From the NCBI GenBank assembly GCA_040901495.1, contig JBBDYO010000023.1:1-42311 (forward strand): DNA of 42,311 nt, written 5' to 3'. Source of the stretch: VRUE01 sp040901495 (GTDB lineage Bacteria > Actinomycetota > Thermoleophilia > Solirubrobacterales > 70-9). Below, in pieces: positions 6,056 through 13,362 of the stretch (positions within the stretch are counted from its first letter, which is position 1; every line of letters starts with the position of its first letter). Made by a program: the position numbers and the translations under genes. The notes under the pieces are model-generated. The model worked only from the letters and a program-made list of their open reading frames with translations. It had not been told where the DNA came from and made no database searches.

Positions 6056-8911
6056 TCAGTCGCGCGTTAGCTCCTCGAGCAGGAAGAGGAAGGACTCGTA
6101 GCGCTCGCCGGTGGCGCGGCTGAGGCCGATCTCGCAGGTGCGGTTGCTGGAGAGACGGGCGTCGAAGTCACGGCCGGCTAGCTCCGCGGCCTGGTCGCGC
6201 GTCGCGGCGGCGGTCAGCTCCGGGTGGGAGATGCCGCGGTCCCCGGCAAAGCCGCAGCAGGTCGCCGAGGGGGCGACGTAGACCTCCTCGGCGAGGGCCC
6301 CGGCGAGCGACCGCAGGCGCGGCGCCAACCCCATATGGCGGGTCGCACAGGTCGGGTGGACGGTGGCCGAGCCGACCCTGCGATCGACCTCCAGCTTCGG
6401 CAAGAGGCGATCGTGCGCCCAGGCGACCGAGTCGAGGACCTCGAGCTGGGCAAGGCGCTCGGCGTTCTCCTCGCTGAGCACACCCTCACCGGGATCGGCG
6501 ACCGCCTGGGTACAGGAGGCGGCGTCGATCACCACCGGCAGCTTCCCCTCCCCGCTCCAGCGCCAGAGGCGCTCGACCATCTCGTTCGCCTTGTGGCGGT
6601 GGGCGTCGCCGAAGCCTTTCGAGCTCCAGGGCAGCCCGCAGCAGCTGCCCGCGACCTCGTCCGGAATCCAGACCGGGCATCCGGCCCGGCTCGACACCTC
6701 GACCAGCGCCTCCTGCAGGCTCAAATCTCGTCGATGGGCCGACTTCCCCTGTATGTCAGGGGTTTTCGGCCCATCGGCGTTGGAGCGGCCGAAGATCCGG
6801 TTGGTGCAGGAGGGGACGTAGACCGCGGCGGCGCCGTCGCGGGCAGTCGCGGGCGGCTTGGCGGAGGCGGCGCCCGGCAACCCCTTGCCGCGCTTGGTGA
6901 GGCGGATGAGCGGCCCACCGGCTCGCAGGCCGGCCCGCGACGCTTTTTCGACCCCGCCCCAGCGCTTGGCCGCCCGCAGCGCCAGCGCCTCGGCCCGCTC
7001 GGTGTGTCGCTCTGCCCGGAACTCCTTGACGAGCTTGCCGGTGTCGATTCCGACCGGACAGGCCAGCTGGCAGGAGCCATCCGCTGCGCAGGTCTCGAGC
7101 GAGTCGTACTCGTACTCCTCGAGCAGCGCCCGCTGCACGGGTGAGCCCTCGGGCTGGCGCGCCATCTCGCGGCGCAGCACGATCCGCTGGCGCGGCGTCG
7201 TGGTCAGGTGGCGACTGGGGCAGACCGGCTCGCAGAAGCCGCACTCGACGCAGGTCGTCGCGGTCTCCTCGATCGCCGGCGTCGTTTTCAGGTTGCGCAG
7301 GTGGGCGTCAGGGTCGCGGTTGAGGACGACACCGGGAGCGAGCACCCCGTCGGGGTCGGCGAGCTGCTTCACCCGCCACATCAGCTCGGTCGCCTTCTCC
7401 CCCCACTCGCGCTCTACATAAGGGGCCATGTTGATCCCGGTCCTGTGCTCGGCCTTCAGCGAGCCGTCGTACTTGCCGACGATCAGCTCGACCAGCTTCG
7501 CCATGAAGGCCTCGTAGCGGTCGAGGTCCTCCTGCTTGGCGAAGTCCGGGGTGAGCATGAAGTGCAGGTTCCCGGCCGAGGCGTGGCCGGCGACGCCGGG
7601 GAGGAAGCCGTGCTCGCCAAGCAGCGCCTGGAGGTCGCGGGCGCCCTCGGCGATCCGCTCCGGCGGCACGCAGACGTCCTCGACGATCAGCGCCGTGCCC
7701 GGCGGGCGCAGCCTGCCGATCAGGCCGTGCAGCCCCTCGCGCACCCGCCAGCTCAGCTCGATCTCGTCCCCCTCGCGGGTGAACTCGATCGGGCGGATCG
7801 TCTCGTGGCCGGTGAGGATCTCGCCGGCCGCGGCGACGTAGTCGTCGAGCTCTGACTCGGCCGCGGCGCCGTACTCGACCAGCAGCACCGCCGAGTCCGG
7901 CGGCAGCTCTTTCCACTCCTCGGGCGCGCCGACCATGTTCCAGGCGGCGGTGATCAGGGCGGGGGCGACCATCAGCTCGACCGCGGTGGCGCCCACGTCG
8001 ACCAGGTCGCGGACCGGGGCGATCGCTTCGTCGATCCCCGGGAAGTGGATCCAGGCGGTGGTCGTCCGCGCCGGCAGCGGCACGGTCTCGAAGACCGCCT
8101 CGGCGACGAAGGCGAGCGTGCCCTCCGAGCCGACGATTAGGCGGCGGAAGATCTCCAGCGGCTCATCGGCGTCGAGAAAGGCGCAGAGCCGGTAGCCGGT
8201 CGTGTTCTTGATCGCGAACTTGCGGCGGATCCGGTCGGCCAGCTCCGTGTCGGCCCGAATCTCGTCGCGGATTGCCTCGAGCCCGGCGACCAGCTCCGGC
8301 TCGGCGGCGGCGAACTCCTCGGCCGCACCGGGGGCCGCCGTGTCGATCGTCGTGCCCGAGGGCAGGACGAAGGTCATCGCGCGGACCGTCGAGTAGGAAT
8401 CGAAGGTGACGCCGCAGCGCATCCCGCCGGAGTTGTTGGCGACCACCCCGCCGACCGTGGCGATGTCGGTGCTCGCCGGGTCGGGGCCGAGCTTGCGCCC
8501 GTGAGGCGCCAGGACGCGGTTGGCGTGGCCGAGCACGGTGCCGGGCTTGACGCGGGCCCGCGCTCCCCCTTCCTCAACCGCGACGCCGGTGAAGTGGCGG
8601 CGCACGTCGACCAGGATCCCATCGCTCTGGCCCTGGCCGTTGAGGCTGGTCCCGCCGGCGCGGAAGACGACCGGGACGCCCGAGCGGCGGCCGTAGTCGA
8701 GGACCTTGGCGACATCCTCGGCCCCGTGCGCCATCACAACCGCCTGGGGGAAGAGGCGGTAGGGGCTCGCGTCGGAGGCGTAGCGGACTATGTCGCTGAC
8801 CCGGCCGAGCACCCGGTCGGCGCCGAGCAGCTGCTCCAGCTCCCCGCGCAGCGGCTGCGCCGCGCCGGTGGCCAGCTCATCGGGGGCGCGATCGGAGGCG
8901 GGCTCGCTCAC
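6056..8911 (-). CDS. FAD-binding and (4Fe-4S) 2-hydroxyacid dehydrogenase (D-lactate / D-2-hydroxyglutarate dehydrogenase type)
   Basis: A 951-residue flavin and iron-sulfur enzyme that oxidises a D-2-hydroxyacid to the 2-oxoacid, probably passing electrons to the respiratory chain. The N-terminal FAD domain has GGTSLNGQGQSDG (86-98) and the conserved PDPAST.TVGGVVANNSGG stretch (143-163). A FAD-oxidase C-terminal domain follows, then two ferredoxin clusters: C554-x2-C557-x2-C560-x3-CP and C608-x5-C614-x3-CP. Last come two CCG-type cysteine motifs (GSCCGLPWSSKGF and ATCCGFAGDRG). The same fused layout occurs in YdiJ-type D-2-hydroxyglutarate and D-lactate dehydrogenases. The start is set at GTG 8911, 47 bases after the upstream gene's stop; the frame is open to 9166 but that part overlaps the decarboxylase. 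A dyad at 6732-6776 lies in frame inside the gene. Substrate unproven. Confidence 0.9.
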   Translation of the reverse strand: MSEPASDRAPDELATGAAQPLRGELEQLLGADRVLGRVSDIVRYASDASPYRLFPQAVVMAHGAEDVAKVLDYGRRSGVPVVFRAGGTSLNGQGQSDGILVDVRRHFTGVAVEEGGARARVKPGTVLGHANRVLAPHGRKLGPDPASTDIATVGGVVANNSGGMRCGVTFDSYSTVRAMTFVLPSGTTIDTAAPGAAEEFAAAEPELVAGLEAIRDEIRADTELADRIRRKFAIKNTTGYRLCAFLDADEPLEIFRRLIVGSEGTLAFVAEAVFETVPLPARTTTAWIHFPGIDEAIAPVRDLVDVGATAVELMVAPALITAAWNMVGAPEEWKELPPDSAVLLVEYGAAAESELDDYVAAAGEILTGHETIRPIEFTREGDEIELSWRVREGLHGLIGRLRPPGTALIVEDVCVPPERIAEGARDLQALLGEHGFLPGVAGHASAGNLHFMLTPDFAKQEDLDRYEAFMAKLVELIVGKYDGSLKAEHRTGINMAPYVEREWGEKATELMWRVKQLADPDGVLAPGVVLNRDPDAHLRNLKTTPAIEETATTCVECGFCEPVCPSRHLTTTPRQRIVLRREMARQPEGSPVQRALLEEYEYDSLETCAADGSCQLACPVGIDTGKLVKEFRAERHTERAEALALRAAKRWGGVEKASRAGLRAGGPLIRLTKRGKGLPGAASAKPPATARDGAAAVYVPSCTNRIFGRSNADGPKTPDIQGKSAHRRDLSLQEALVEVSSRAGCPVWIPDEVAGSCCGLPWSSKGFGDAHRHKANEMVERLWRWSGEGKLPVVIDAASCTQAVADPGEGVLSEENAERLAQLEVLDSVAWAHDRLLPKLEVDRRVGSATVHPTCATRHMGLAPRLRSLAGALAEEVYVAPSATCCGFAGDRGISHPELTAAATRDQAAELAGRDFDARLSSNRTCEIGLSRATGERYESFLFLLEELTRD
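6732..6776. repeat. In-frame 45-bp dyad inside the FAD/Fe-S gene
   Basis: Outer arms CGATGGGCCGA / TCGGCCCATCG (11 bp, perfect), a 3x3 internal loop, inner arms CCCCTG / CAGGGG (6 bp) and a five-base loop. It spans exactly 15 codons and encodes the stretch DGPKTPDIQGKSAHR between TNRIFGRS and RRDLSLQEAL, where I would expect only a short link in homologues. It resembles a palindromic element accepted within a coding frame. Confidence 0.7.
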
Positions 8912-8958
8912 CTGGGGCGCAAGCGAGAGACGTTCCGCTCCAGCAGCGCCATCGCGCC

Positions 8959-10557
8959 TTAAAAGAGCGCCATCCCCGGCTCCACCGGGACTTCGACCAG
9001 CTCCGGCCCCGAGGAGGCGAGGGCCTTGGCGAGCGCGTCGCGGACCTCGTCCCGCCCACTGGCCTTGCAAGCGTTGACCCCGTAGCCGGCGGCGACCGCG
9101 GCGACGTCGAGGGCCGGCAGGTCGAGGCCGGGAGCGCCACTCACCTGCTCGATGTCGGCGAACCACTTGAGGATCGCGTACTCGGCGTTGTTGAGGACGA
9201 GGAAGGTGACCGGGGCCTTGTAGGCGACGGCGCTCCAGAAAGCGGTGATCGCGTACTGCGCCGAGCCCTCGCCGAGCACGCAGACAACCGGGCGGTCGGG
9301 CTGGGCGAGCTGGACGCCGACCGAGGCGGAGAGGCCGAAGCCGAGGCCGCCGCCGGCGCTGAAGTAGTAGCTGCCGGGGCGCGAGAGCCGCAGCTGGTTG
9401 CGCAAGGCCAGGGTGCTGGAGGGGGACTCGAGGACGACGATCGCGTCCTCCGCAAGGACCTCGGCGAGCGCCGTGTGAACGGTGGAGGGGTTGAGCGGGT
9501 CGGTCGGCGGGATTTCCCCCGGCCCCTCGTTCGGCTCCGGCCCGGGGCGGCTCGACTCGGGGACCGCCTCGAGCAGCGCCTCCAGGGTCAGCTTCACGTC
9601 GGCGACGATCGCGTCGCCCATCGGGGCCCGGGCGGCCTCGTCAGGATCGCTGGTGATCGCCACCAGCTTCGCCCCCTCGGGGAGCAGCGGGCCCGGGATG
9701 TGGGGGTAGTAGGGGAAGACCGAGGTGCCGGCGACGACGATCAGGTCATGGCCCTCCAGCGTCTGTGCGACCGGGCCGATCGCCGGAGGCAGCACGCCGC
9801 GGAAGTTGGGGTGGCTCTCGGGGAAGCCGAGCCGGATGCCGCCGGTGGCGGGGCTCGCCCAAACCGGGAGGCGCTGGCGCTCTGCCAGCGCGACCGCGGC
9901 GTCCCAACCGCCGCTCGCGTCGATGTCCGGGCCGGCGACGAAGACCGGGTTGGAGGCGGCGTCGAGGAGCTCGGCCAGCGAGCGGACCGCCTCGGGGTCG
10001 GCGGTGGCGCGGCCGGTCACCCGGCGCTCGATCGCCTCGCGGACGTCGTTCTCGTCGACCTCGGCGTACCAGTCGTCCATCGGCAGCGAGACGAAAGTGG
10101 GGCCTTTCGGCGGCAACGAGGCGAGGTGTGCCCCGCGGGCCAGCGCCAGCGGCACGTCCTCGGCCCGGGGCGGCTCGTAGGACCACTTGACCAATGGGTG
10201 CGGCATCCGGATCGCGTCGCGGTTGGTGAGGTTCGCCTGCAGGGTCATCTGCGCCCGCACCTGCTGGCCGGCGGTGATCAGCAGCGGGGAGTGGTTTGCC
10301 TGCGCATTGAAGATCGCCCCCATCGCGTTGCCGACCCCGGGCGCGGTGTGGAGGTTGGCGACCGTGACGTTGCCCGAGGCCTGCGCGTAGCCGTCGGCCA
10401 TCCCGACCACGACCGCCTCCTGCAAGCCGAGCACGTAGCGGAAGTCGGAGGGGAAGTCGGCGAGCATCGGCAGCTCCGTCGAGCCCGGATTGCCGAACAT
10501 CGTCGTCATCCCCCGGGCGCGGAAGAGATCGAAGGCTGCATCGCGGACTGTAGGCAT
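8959..10557 (-). CDS. Benzoylformate-decarboxylase-like ThDP enzyme
   Basis: A 532-residue thiamin-diphosphate-dependent decarboxylase, collinear with benzoylformate decarboxylase (BFD) of Pseudomonas putida. From ATG 10557 the numbering matches BFD at Ser26 (FGNPGSTELP), Glu47 (LGLQEAVVVG) and His70 (NLHTAPG), which supports this start over GTG 10566. KWSYEPP, DDW and the C-terminal PGSYYFSAGGGLGFGL also match. Two departures stand out. BFD His281 (FRYHQY) corresponds to Tyr284 here (FPYYPH), with a His two residues later. The GDGS...NNGT motif that binds Mg-ThDP reads GEGS...NNAE. Activity as a 2-oxoacid decarboxylase is likely; benzoylformate as substrate is not assured. The FAD/Fe-S dehydrogenase gene starts 47 bases downstream, so the two are probably cotranscribed. 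Confidence 0.88.
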   Translation of the reverse strand: MPTVRDAAFDLFRARGMTTMFGNPGSTELPMLADFPSDFRYVLGLQEAVVVGMADGYAQASGNVTVANLHTAPGVGNAMGAIFNAQANHSPLLITAGQQVRAQMTLQANLTNRDAIRMPHPLVKWSYEPPRAEDVPLALARGAHLASLPPKGPTFVSLPMDDWYAEVDENDVREAIERRVTGRATADPEAVRSLAELLDAASNPVFVAGPDIDASGGWDAAVALAERQRLPVWASPATGGIRLGFPESHPNFRGVLPPAIGPVAQTLEGHDLIVVAGTSVFPYYPHIPGPLLPEGAKLVAITSDPDEAARAPMGDAIVADVKLTLEALLEAVPESSRPGPEPNEGPGEIPPTDPLNPSTVHTALAEVLAEDAIVVLESPSSTLALRNQLRLSRPGSYYFSAGGGLGFGLSASVGVQLAQPDRPVVCVLGEGSAQYAITAFWSAVAYKAPVTFLVLNNAEYAILKWFADIEQVSGAPGLDLPALDVAAVAAGYGVNACKASGRDEVRDALAKALASSGPELVEVPVEPGMALF

Positions 10558-10564
10558 CGCGCGC

Positions 10565-10570
10565 ACATTA
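10565..10570 (-). promoter_or_regulatory. Candidate -10 box of the ThDP enzyme gene (TAATGT)
   Basis: TAATGT lies seven bases before ATG 10557, within GATAATGT. No Shine-Dalgarno is present. Serves the two-gene minus-strand unit if correct. Confidence 0.4.
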
Positions 10571-10617
10571 TCTTCGAGAGTTCAAGGCAGCGCGCCGGGC
10601 GTCCGATACGCGGGGAC

Positions 10618-11349
10618 ATGCCCCGGCTGGGAGACAAGCTAAATCGCGGTGCAGGCCACTGGTACGCGCGCCGTGCCAACCTCGAGGCACTCGCCGTCCT
10701 CGCCTTGATCGCCCTCGCCATCCTGGCGGCTACGTTTGCCCGCGCCGGCTCTGAGTCGACACGGCTGATCTACGCCCCCGGGAAGATCGTCCCGATCCCC
10801 GCCTCGATCCCCCACGAAGAGGGCGACATGGTCGACCGGCGCATCATCCCGGACCTGAGGTGGCTCGCCCAGCGCTTCCCGATCTACGTCACAGACGGCT
10901 ACTCCGGGCCGCTGCCGAACGGGAAGCACGCCGGCTGCGACAACTGCCACACACGCAACTCCGACCACCACAACGGGCTCGCCGTCGACATCGTCCCGCT
11001 GGGCGGCGGCACTCGCTGCGAGGGCAAGTGGAAGGCGATCACCAGATTGGCCCGCTGGGCGGAGCCGGTCCAGAACCGCCCCGTGCCGCCCTTTCGGTGG
11101 GTCGGATACGACGGCGATGCGAGCCACGGCTGCGGCCATCATCTCCACCTCTCCTGGAACCACGCCACCGTGGCCGAGTTCCGGATCGCCGACTGGGTCG
11201 AAGTCCTCTCGAGCGGAGCCAGCATCGGGGTCACACCGCCTCCGACAACCGAAGCACCGCCGGTGAGCAAAAGGGCGACCAAGCCCAAGCCCCGGCCCAC
11301 CGGCGGCGTCTCCCAGTTCCAGAGCGGCGGCGTCTCCCCCCGCGACTAG
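10618..11349 (+). CDS. Membrane-anchored M15-like peptidase (D,D-carboxypeptidase-like)
   Basis: A 243-residue protein with one N-terminal membrane helix (about 23-41), which places the rest outside the membrane. SDHHNGLAVD (115-124) fits the SxHxxGxAxD zinc motif of VanY/DacB-type M15 peptidases, and HHLHLSW (174-180) supplies the later zinc His. This points to cleavage of D-Ala-D-Ala or a related peptidoglycan bond; the exact reaction is inferred. Just before the motif is GCDNCHT, a CxxCH of the kind that binds heme c, which may be coincidence. The C-terminus is a Pro/Thr/Lys-rich tail of low complexity. ATG 10618 is preceded by GGGGA very close to the start. The gene is divergent from the ThDP enzyme with 60 bases between starts. 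Confidence 0.7.
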   Translation: MPRLGDKLNRGAGHWYARRANLEALAVLALIALAILAATFARAGSESTRLIYAPGKIVPIPASIPHEEGDMVDRRIIPDLRWLAQRFPIYVTDGYSGPLPNGKHAGCDNCHTRNSDHHNGLAVDIVPLGGGTRCEGKWKAITRLARWAEPVQNRPVPPFRWVGYDGDASHGCGHHLHLSWNHATVAEFRIADWVEVLSSGASIGVTPPPTTEAPPVSKRATKPKPRPTGGVSQFQSGGVSPRD

Positions 11350-11377
11350 ATCCGCCGCCGATCAGAAGCTGATCGCA

Positions 11378-11422
11378 ACTGCATCAACTTCTCAATCCGG
11401 CAGATAGAGAATTTGATGCAGT
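11378..11422. repeat. 16-bp inverted repeat before the lipoprotein gene
   Basis: Arms ACTGCATCAACTTCTC (11378-11393) and GAGAATTTGATGCAGT (11407-11422) pair with one mismatch around a 13-base spacer. A smaller hairpin (CGATCAG-AAG-CTGATCG, 11359-11375) lies directly upstream. The site is AT-richer than its surroundings and sits between the peptidase stop and the lipoprotein start. It could be a terminator or an operator. It argues that translation begins at ATG 11431 rather than at the codons inside the arm. Confidence 0.65.
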
Positions 11423-11430
11423 ATGGGCCG

Positions 11431-11907
11431 ATGCGCCGCGCCCTCTCGATCTTCGCCGCTAGCCTCGCCGGGCTAACCGCAATCGCCGGCTGCGGCGGAG
11501 CGGACGACTCAACCCCCGTCGCCTGCCTCGACGGACCGGGTGCCTATGTCGGCGCCCTTGGCGACGCCCCCGGGACGGTGAGGCTGAGTGGCGAGGTGCC
11601 GATCGGCGACTGCTTCGTCGCAAACCAGGAAGGCGGGGAGCTCGCCACAGTCGGCACATCGATGGTGGCCGCGGCAACCAAGCTCAACACCGAGGCGCGC
11701 GCCAACCCGGGGGGCGCCGCGAGCCTGCAGCTCGGGTACCTGCTTGGCGCGGCCGAGAGCGGCGCCGAGCAAACGGGCGGCGTCCACGCCGAGCTTGTCC
11801 GCCGCCTCCGCGCCGCCGCGCTCTACAGTCCGGGCGACCGGCCGCTGCCCCCCGCGTTCCGGCGCGCCTACCGGGAGGGCTTCGACGCCGGCCGCTCCGA
11901 CGGCTGA
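11431..11907 (+). CDS. Small predicted lipoprotein
   Basis: A 158-residue protein of unknown function, starting MRRALSIFAASLAGLTAIAGC. The run ending in IAGC is a lipobox, so the mature protein should be lipid-anchored at its Cys. The remainder is a soluble, Ala/Gly-rich domain with one further Cys pair (VACLDGPG and GDCFVAN) and a C-terminal helix (FRRAYREGFDAGRSDG). No family recognised. Upstream in-frame ATG 11416 and TTG 11413 fall inside an inverted repeat and would put charged or polar residues ahead of the signal peptide, so 11431 is preferred. It lies between the peptidase and fumarase genes on the same strand with its own upstream hairpins, so cotranscription is not evident. Confidence 0.72.
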   Translation: MRRALSIFAASLAGLTAIAGCGGADDSTPVACLDGPGAYVGALGDAPGTVRLSGEVPIGDCFVANQEGGELATVGTSMVAAATKLNTEARANPGGAASLQLGYLLGAAESGAEQTGGVHAELVRRLRAAALYSPGDRPLPPAFRRAYREGFDAGRSDG

Positions 11908-11951
11908 GACACGTCGGGCGCCACGGCTGACTGGATCGTCGGGCTTCATAG

Positions 11952-11965
11952 TTAGGGAACCCTAA
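11952..11965. promoter_or_regulatory. TTAGGG-AA-CCCTAA dyad upstream of fumC
   Basis: A 14-base dyad with six-base perfect arms lies 55 bases before the fumC start in an AT-richer patch. A transcription-factor site or part of the fumC promoter is possible; no regulator is identified. Confidence 0.3.
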
Positions 11966-12020
11966 TTCAAGTCGACTCCAATACGCTGGGCGACCACGAA
12001 CTTCGACGGAGGACAGCGAC

Positions 12021-13334
12021 TTGACTGAGCAGCTCTGGGGTGGCGAGACCACCAAGGCCGTTGACAACTTCCCGGTCTCGGGCGAGCGGGTGCCGGTGCC
12101 GGTCGTGCGCGAGCTGGGGCGGCTGAAGGCCGCCGCGGCGCGGGTCAACGGTGAGCTGGGCGGGCTCGACGCGGATCTCGCCGAGCGGATCGCCGCCGCC
12201 GGCGACTCGGTTGCCGCCGGCGAGCACGACGACCAGTTCCCGGTCGACGTCTTCCAGACCGGCTCTGGCACCTCTTCGAACATGAACGCCAACGAGGTGA
12301 TCGCCAACCTGGCGGGCGACGGGGCCCACGCCAACGACCACGTCAACATGGGCCAGTCCTCCAACGACGTCTTCCCCTCCGCCGTCCACCTGGCGGCGCT
12401 GGACGAGGTCACCCACGACCTGCTGCCGGCGATGGGCGGGCTGCAGGCGGCGCTGGAGGCGAAGGCGAAGCGGTTCGCCGACGTCGTCAAGGCCGGGCGC
12501 ACCCACCTGATGGACGCGGTGCCGGTGACCCTGGGGCAGGAGTTCGGCGGCTACGCGGCCCAGGTGCGGCTCGGCGTCCAGCGGGTCGAGGGGACGCTGC
12601 GCCGCGTCGGCCAGATCCCGCTCGGCGGCACCGCGACCGGGACCGGCCTCAACACCCACCCGGAGTTCGCCGCCAAGGTGCGGGAGAAGCTCGCCGCCGA
12701 CACGGGCCTGACGATCTCCGCGCCGCTCGACCCGTTCGAGGCGCAGGGCAACCGCGACGCGCTGGTGGAGCTGTCCGGGGCGCTCAAGGTCTACGCCGTC
12801 TCGCTCAACAAGATCGCCAACGACCTGGCGCTGATGGGCTCGGGCCCGCGCGCCGGCCTCGCCGAGCTGCGGCTGCCGGAGCTGCAGAAGGGCTCCTCGA
12901 TCATGCCCGGCAAGGTCAACCCGGTGATCCCGGAGGTCGTGATCCAGGTCGCCGCCCAGGTGATCGGCAACGACGCCGCGATCACCGTCGCCGGCAGCCA
13001 GGGCCAGTTCGAGCTCAACGTGCGGGTGCCGCTGATCGCCCGCAACCTGCTCGACTCGATCAAGCTGCTCGCCTCGGCCTCGCGACTGCTGAACGAGAAA
13101 TGCGTCGCCGGAGTGGAGGCGAACGAGGAGATGACCGAGCGCCACGCCGAGGCGACGCTGGCGACGGCAACCGCGCTCAACCCCCATATCGGTTACGACC
13201 GAGCCGCCGACATCGTCAAGGCGGCGGCCGAATCAGGGCGCTCCCTACGTGAGGTTGCGCTGGAGCAGGGCGTCGAGCCGTCGGTGCTGGAGGAGGCGCT
13301 CGACCACCGCCGCCTGGCCCAGCCGCACGAGTAA
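12021..13334 (+). CDS. fumC: Fumarate hydratase, class II
   Basis: Interconverts fumarate and malate in the TCA cycle; an iron-free tetramer in this family. 437 residues. Signatures are TGSGTSSNMNANEV (80-93), GQSSNDVFPS (111-120), GRTHLMDAVP (159-168, with the catalytic His) and the mobile loop GSSIMPGKVNP (291-301). Aspartase normally has GSSIMPAKVNP at this loop and differs after it. The following VIPEVVIQVAAQVIGNDAA resembles mycobacterial FumC, so fumarase is favoured. The start is TTG at 12021, supported by a strong GGAGG eight bases upstream and by the typical N-terminus TEQLWGGET. It stands alone and converges on a secreted-protein gene 28 bases downstream. Confidence 0.95.
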   Translation: MTEQLWGGETTKAVDNFPVSGERVPVPVVRELGRLKAAAARVNGELGGLDADLAERIAAAGDSVAAGEHDDQFPVDVFQTGSGTSSNMNANEVIANLAGDGAHANDHVNMGQSSNDVFPSAVHLAALDEVTHDLLPAMGGLQAALEAKAKRFADVVKAGRTHLMDAVPVTLGQEFGGYAAQVRLGVQRVEGTLRRVGQIPLGGTATGTGLNTHPEFAAKVREKLAADTGLTISAPLDPFEAQGNRDALVELSGALKVYAVSLNKIANDLALMGSGPRAGLAELRLPELQKGSSIMPGKVNPVIPEVVIQVAAQVIGNDAAITVAGSQGQFELNVRVPLIARNLLDSIKLLASASRLLNEKCVAGVEANEEMTERHAEATLATATALNPHIGYDRAADIVKAAAESGRSLREVALEQGVEPSVLEEALDHRRLAQPHE

Positions 13335-13362
13335 GCGGCGGGGCCTCAGCGGTGCCGAAGGA

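Noticed and set aside
8912..9166. N-terminal extension of the FAD/Fe-S dehydrogenase
   Set aside because: The frame is open but overlaps the conserved C-terminus of the ThDP enzyme, and the residues are Arg/Gly-rich shadow sequence. GTG 8911 is a better start.
11982..11987. TACGCT upstream of fumC as a -10 box
   Set aside because: No -35 match at a fitting distance, and fumC has a strong Shine-Dalgarno with a TTG start 34 bases downstream, so it does not fit the leaderless pattern.
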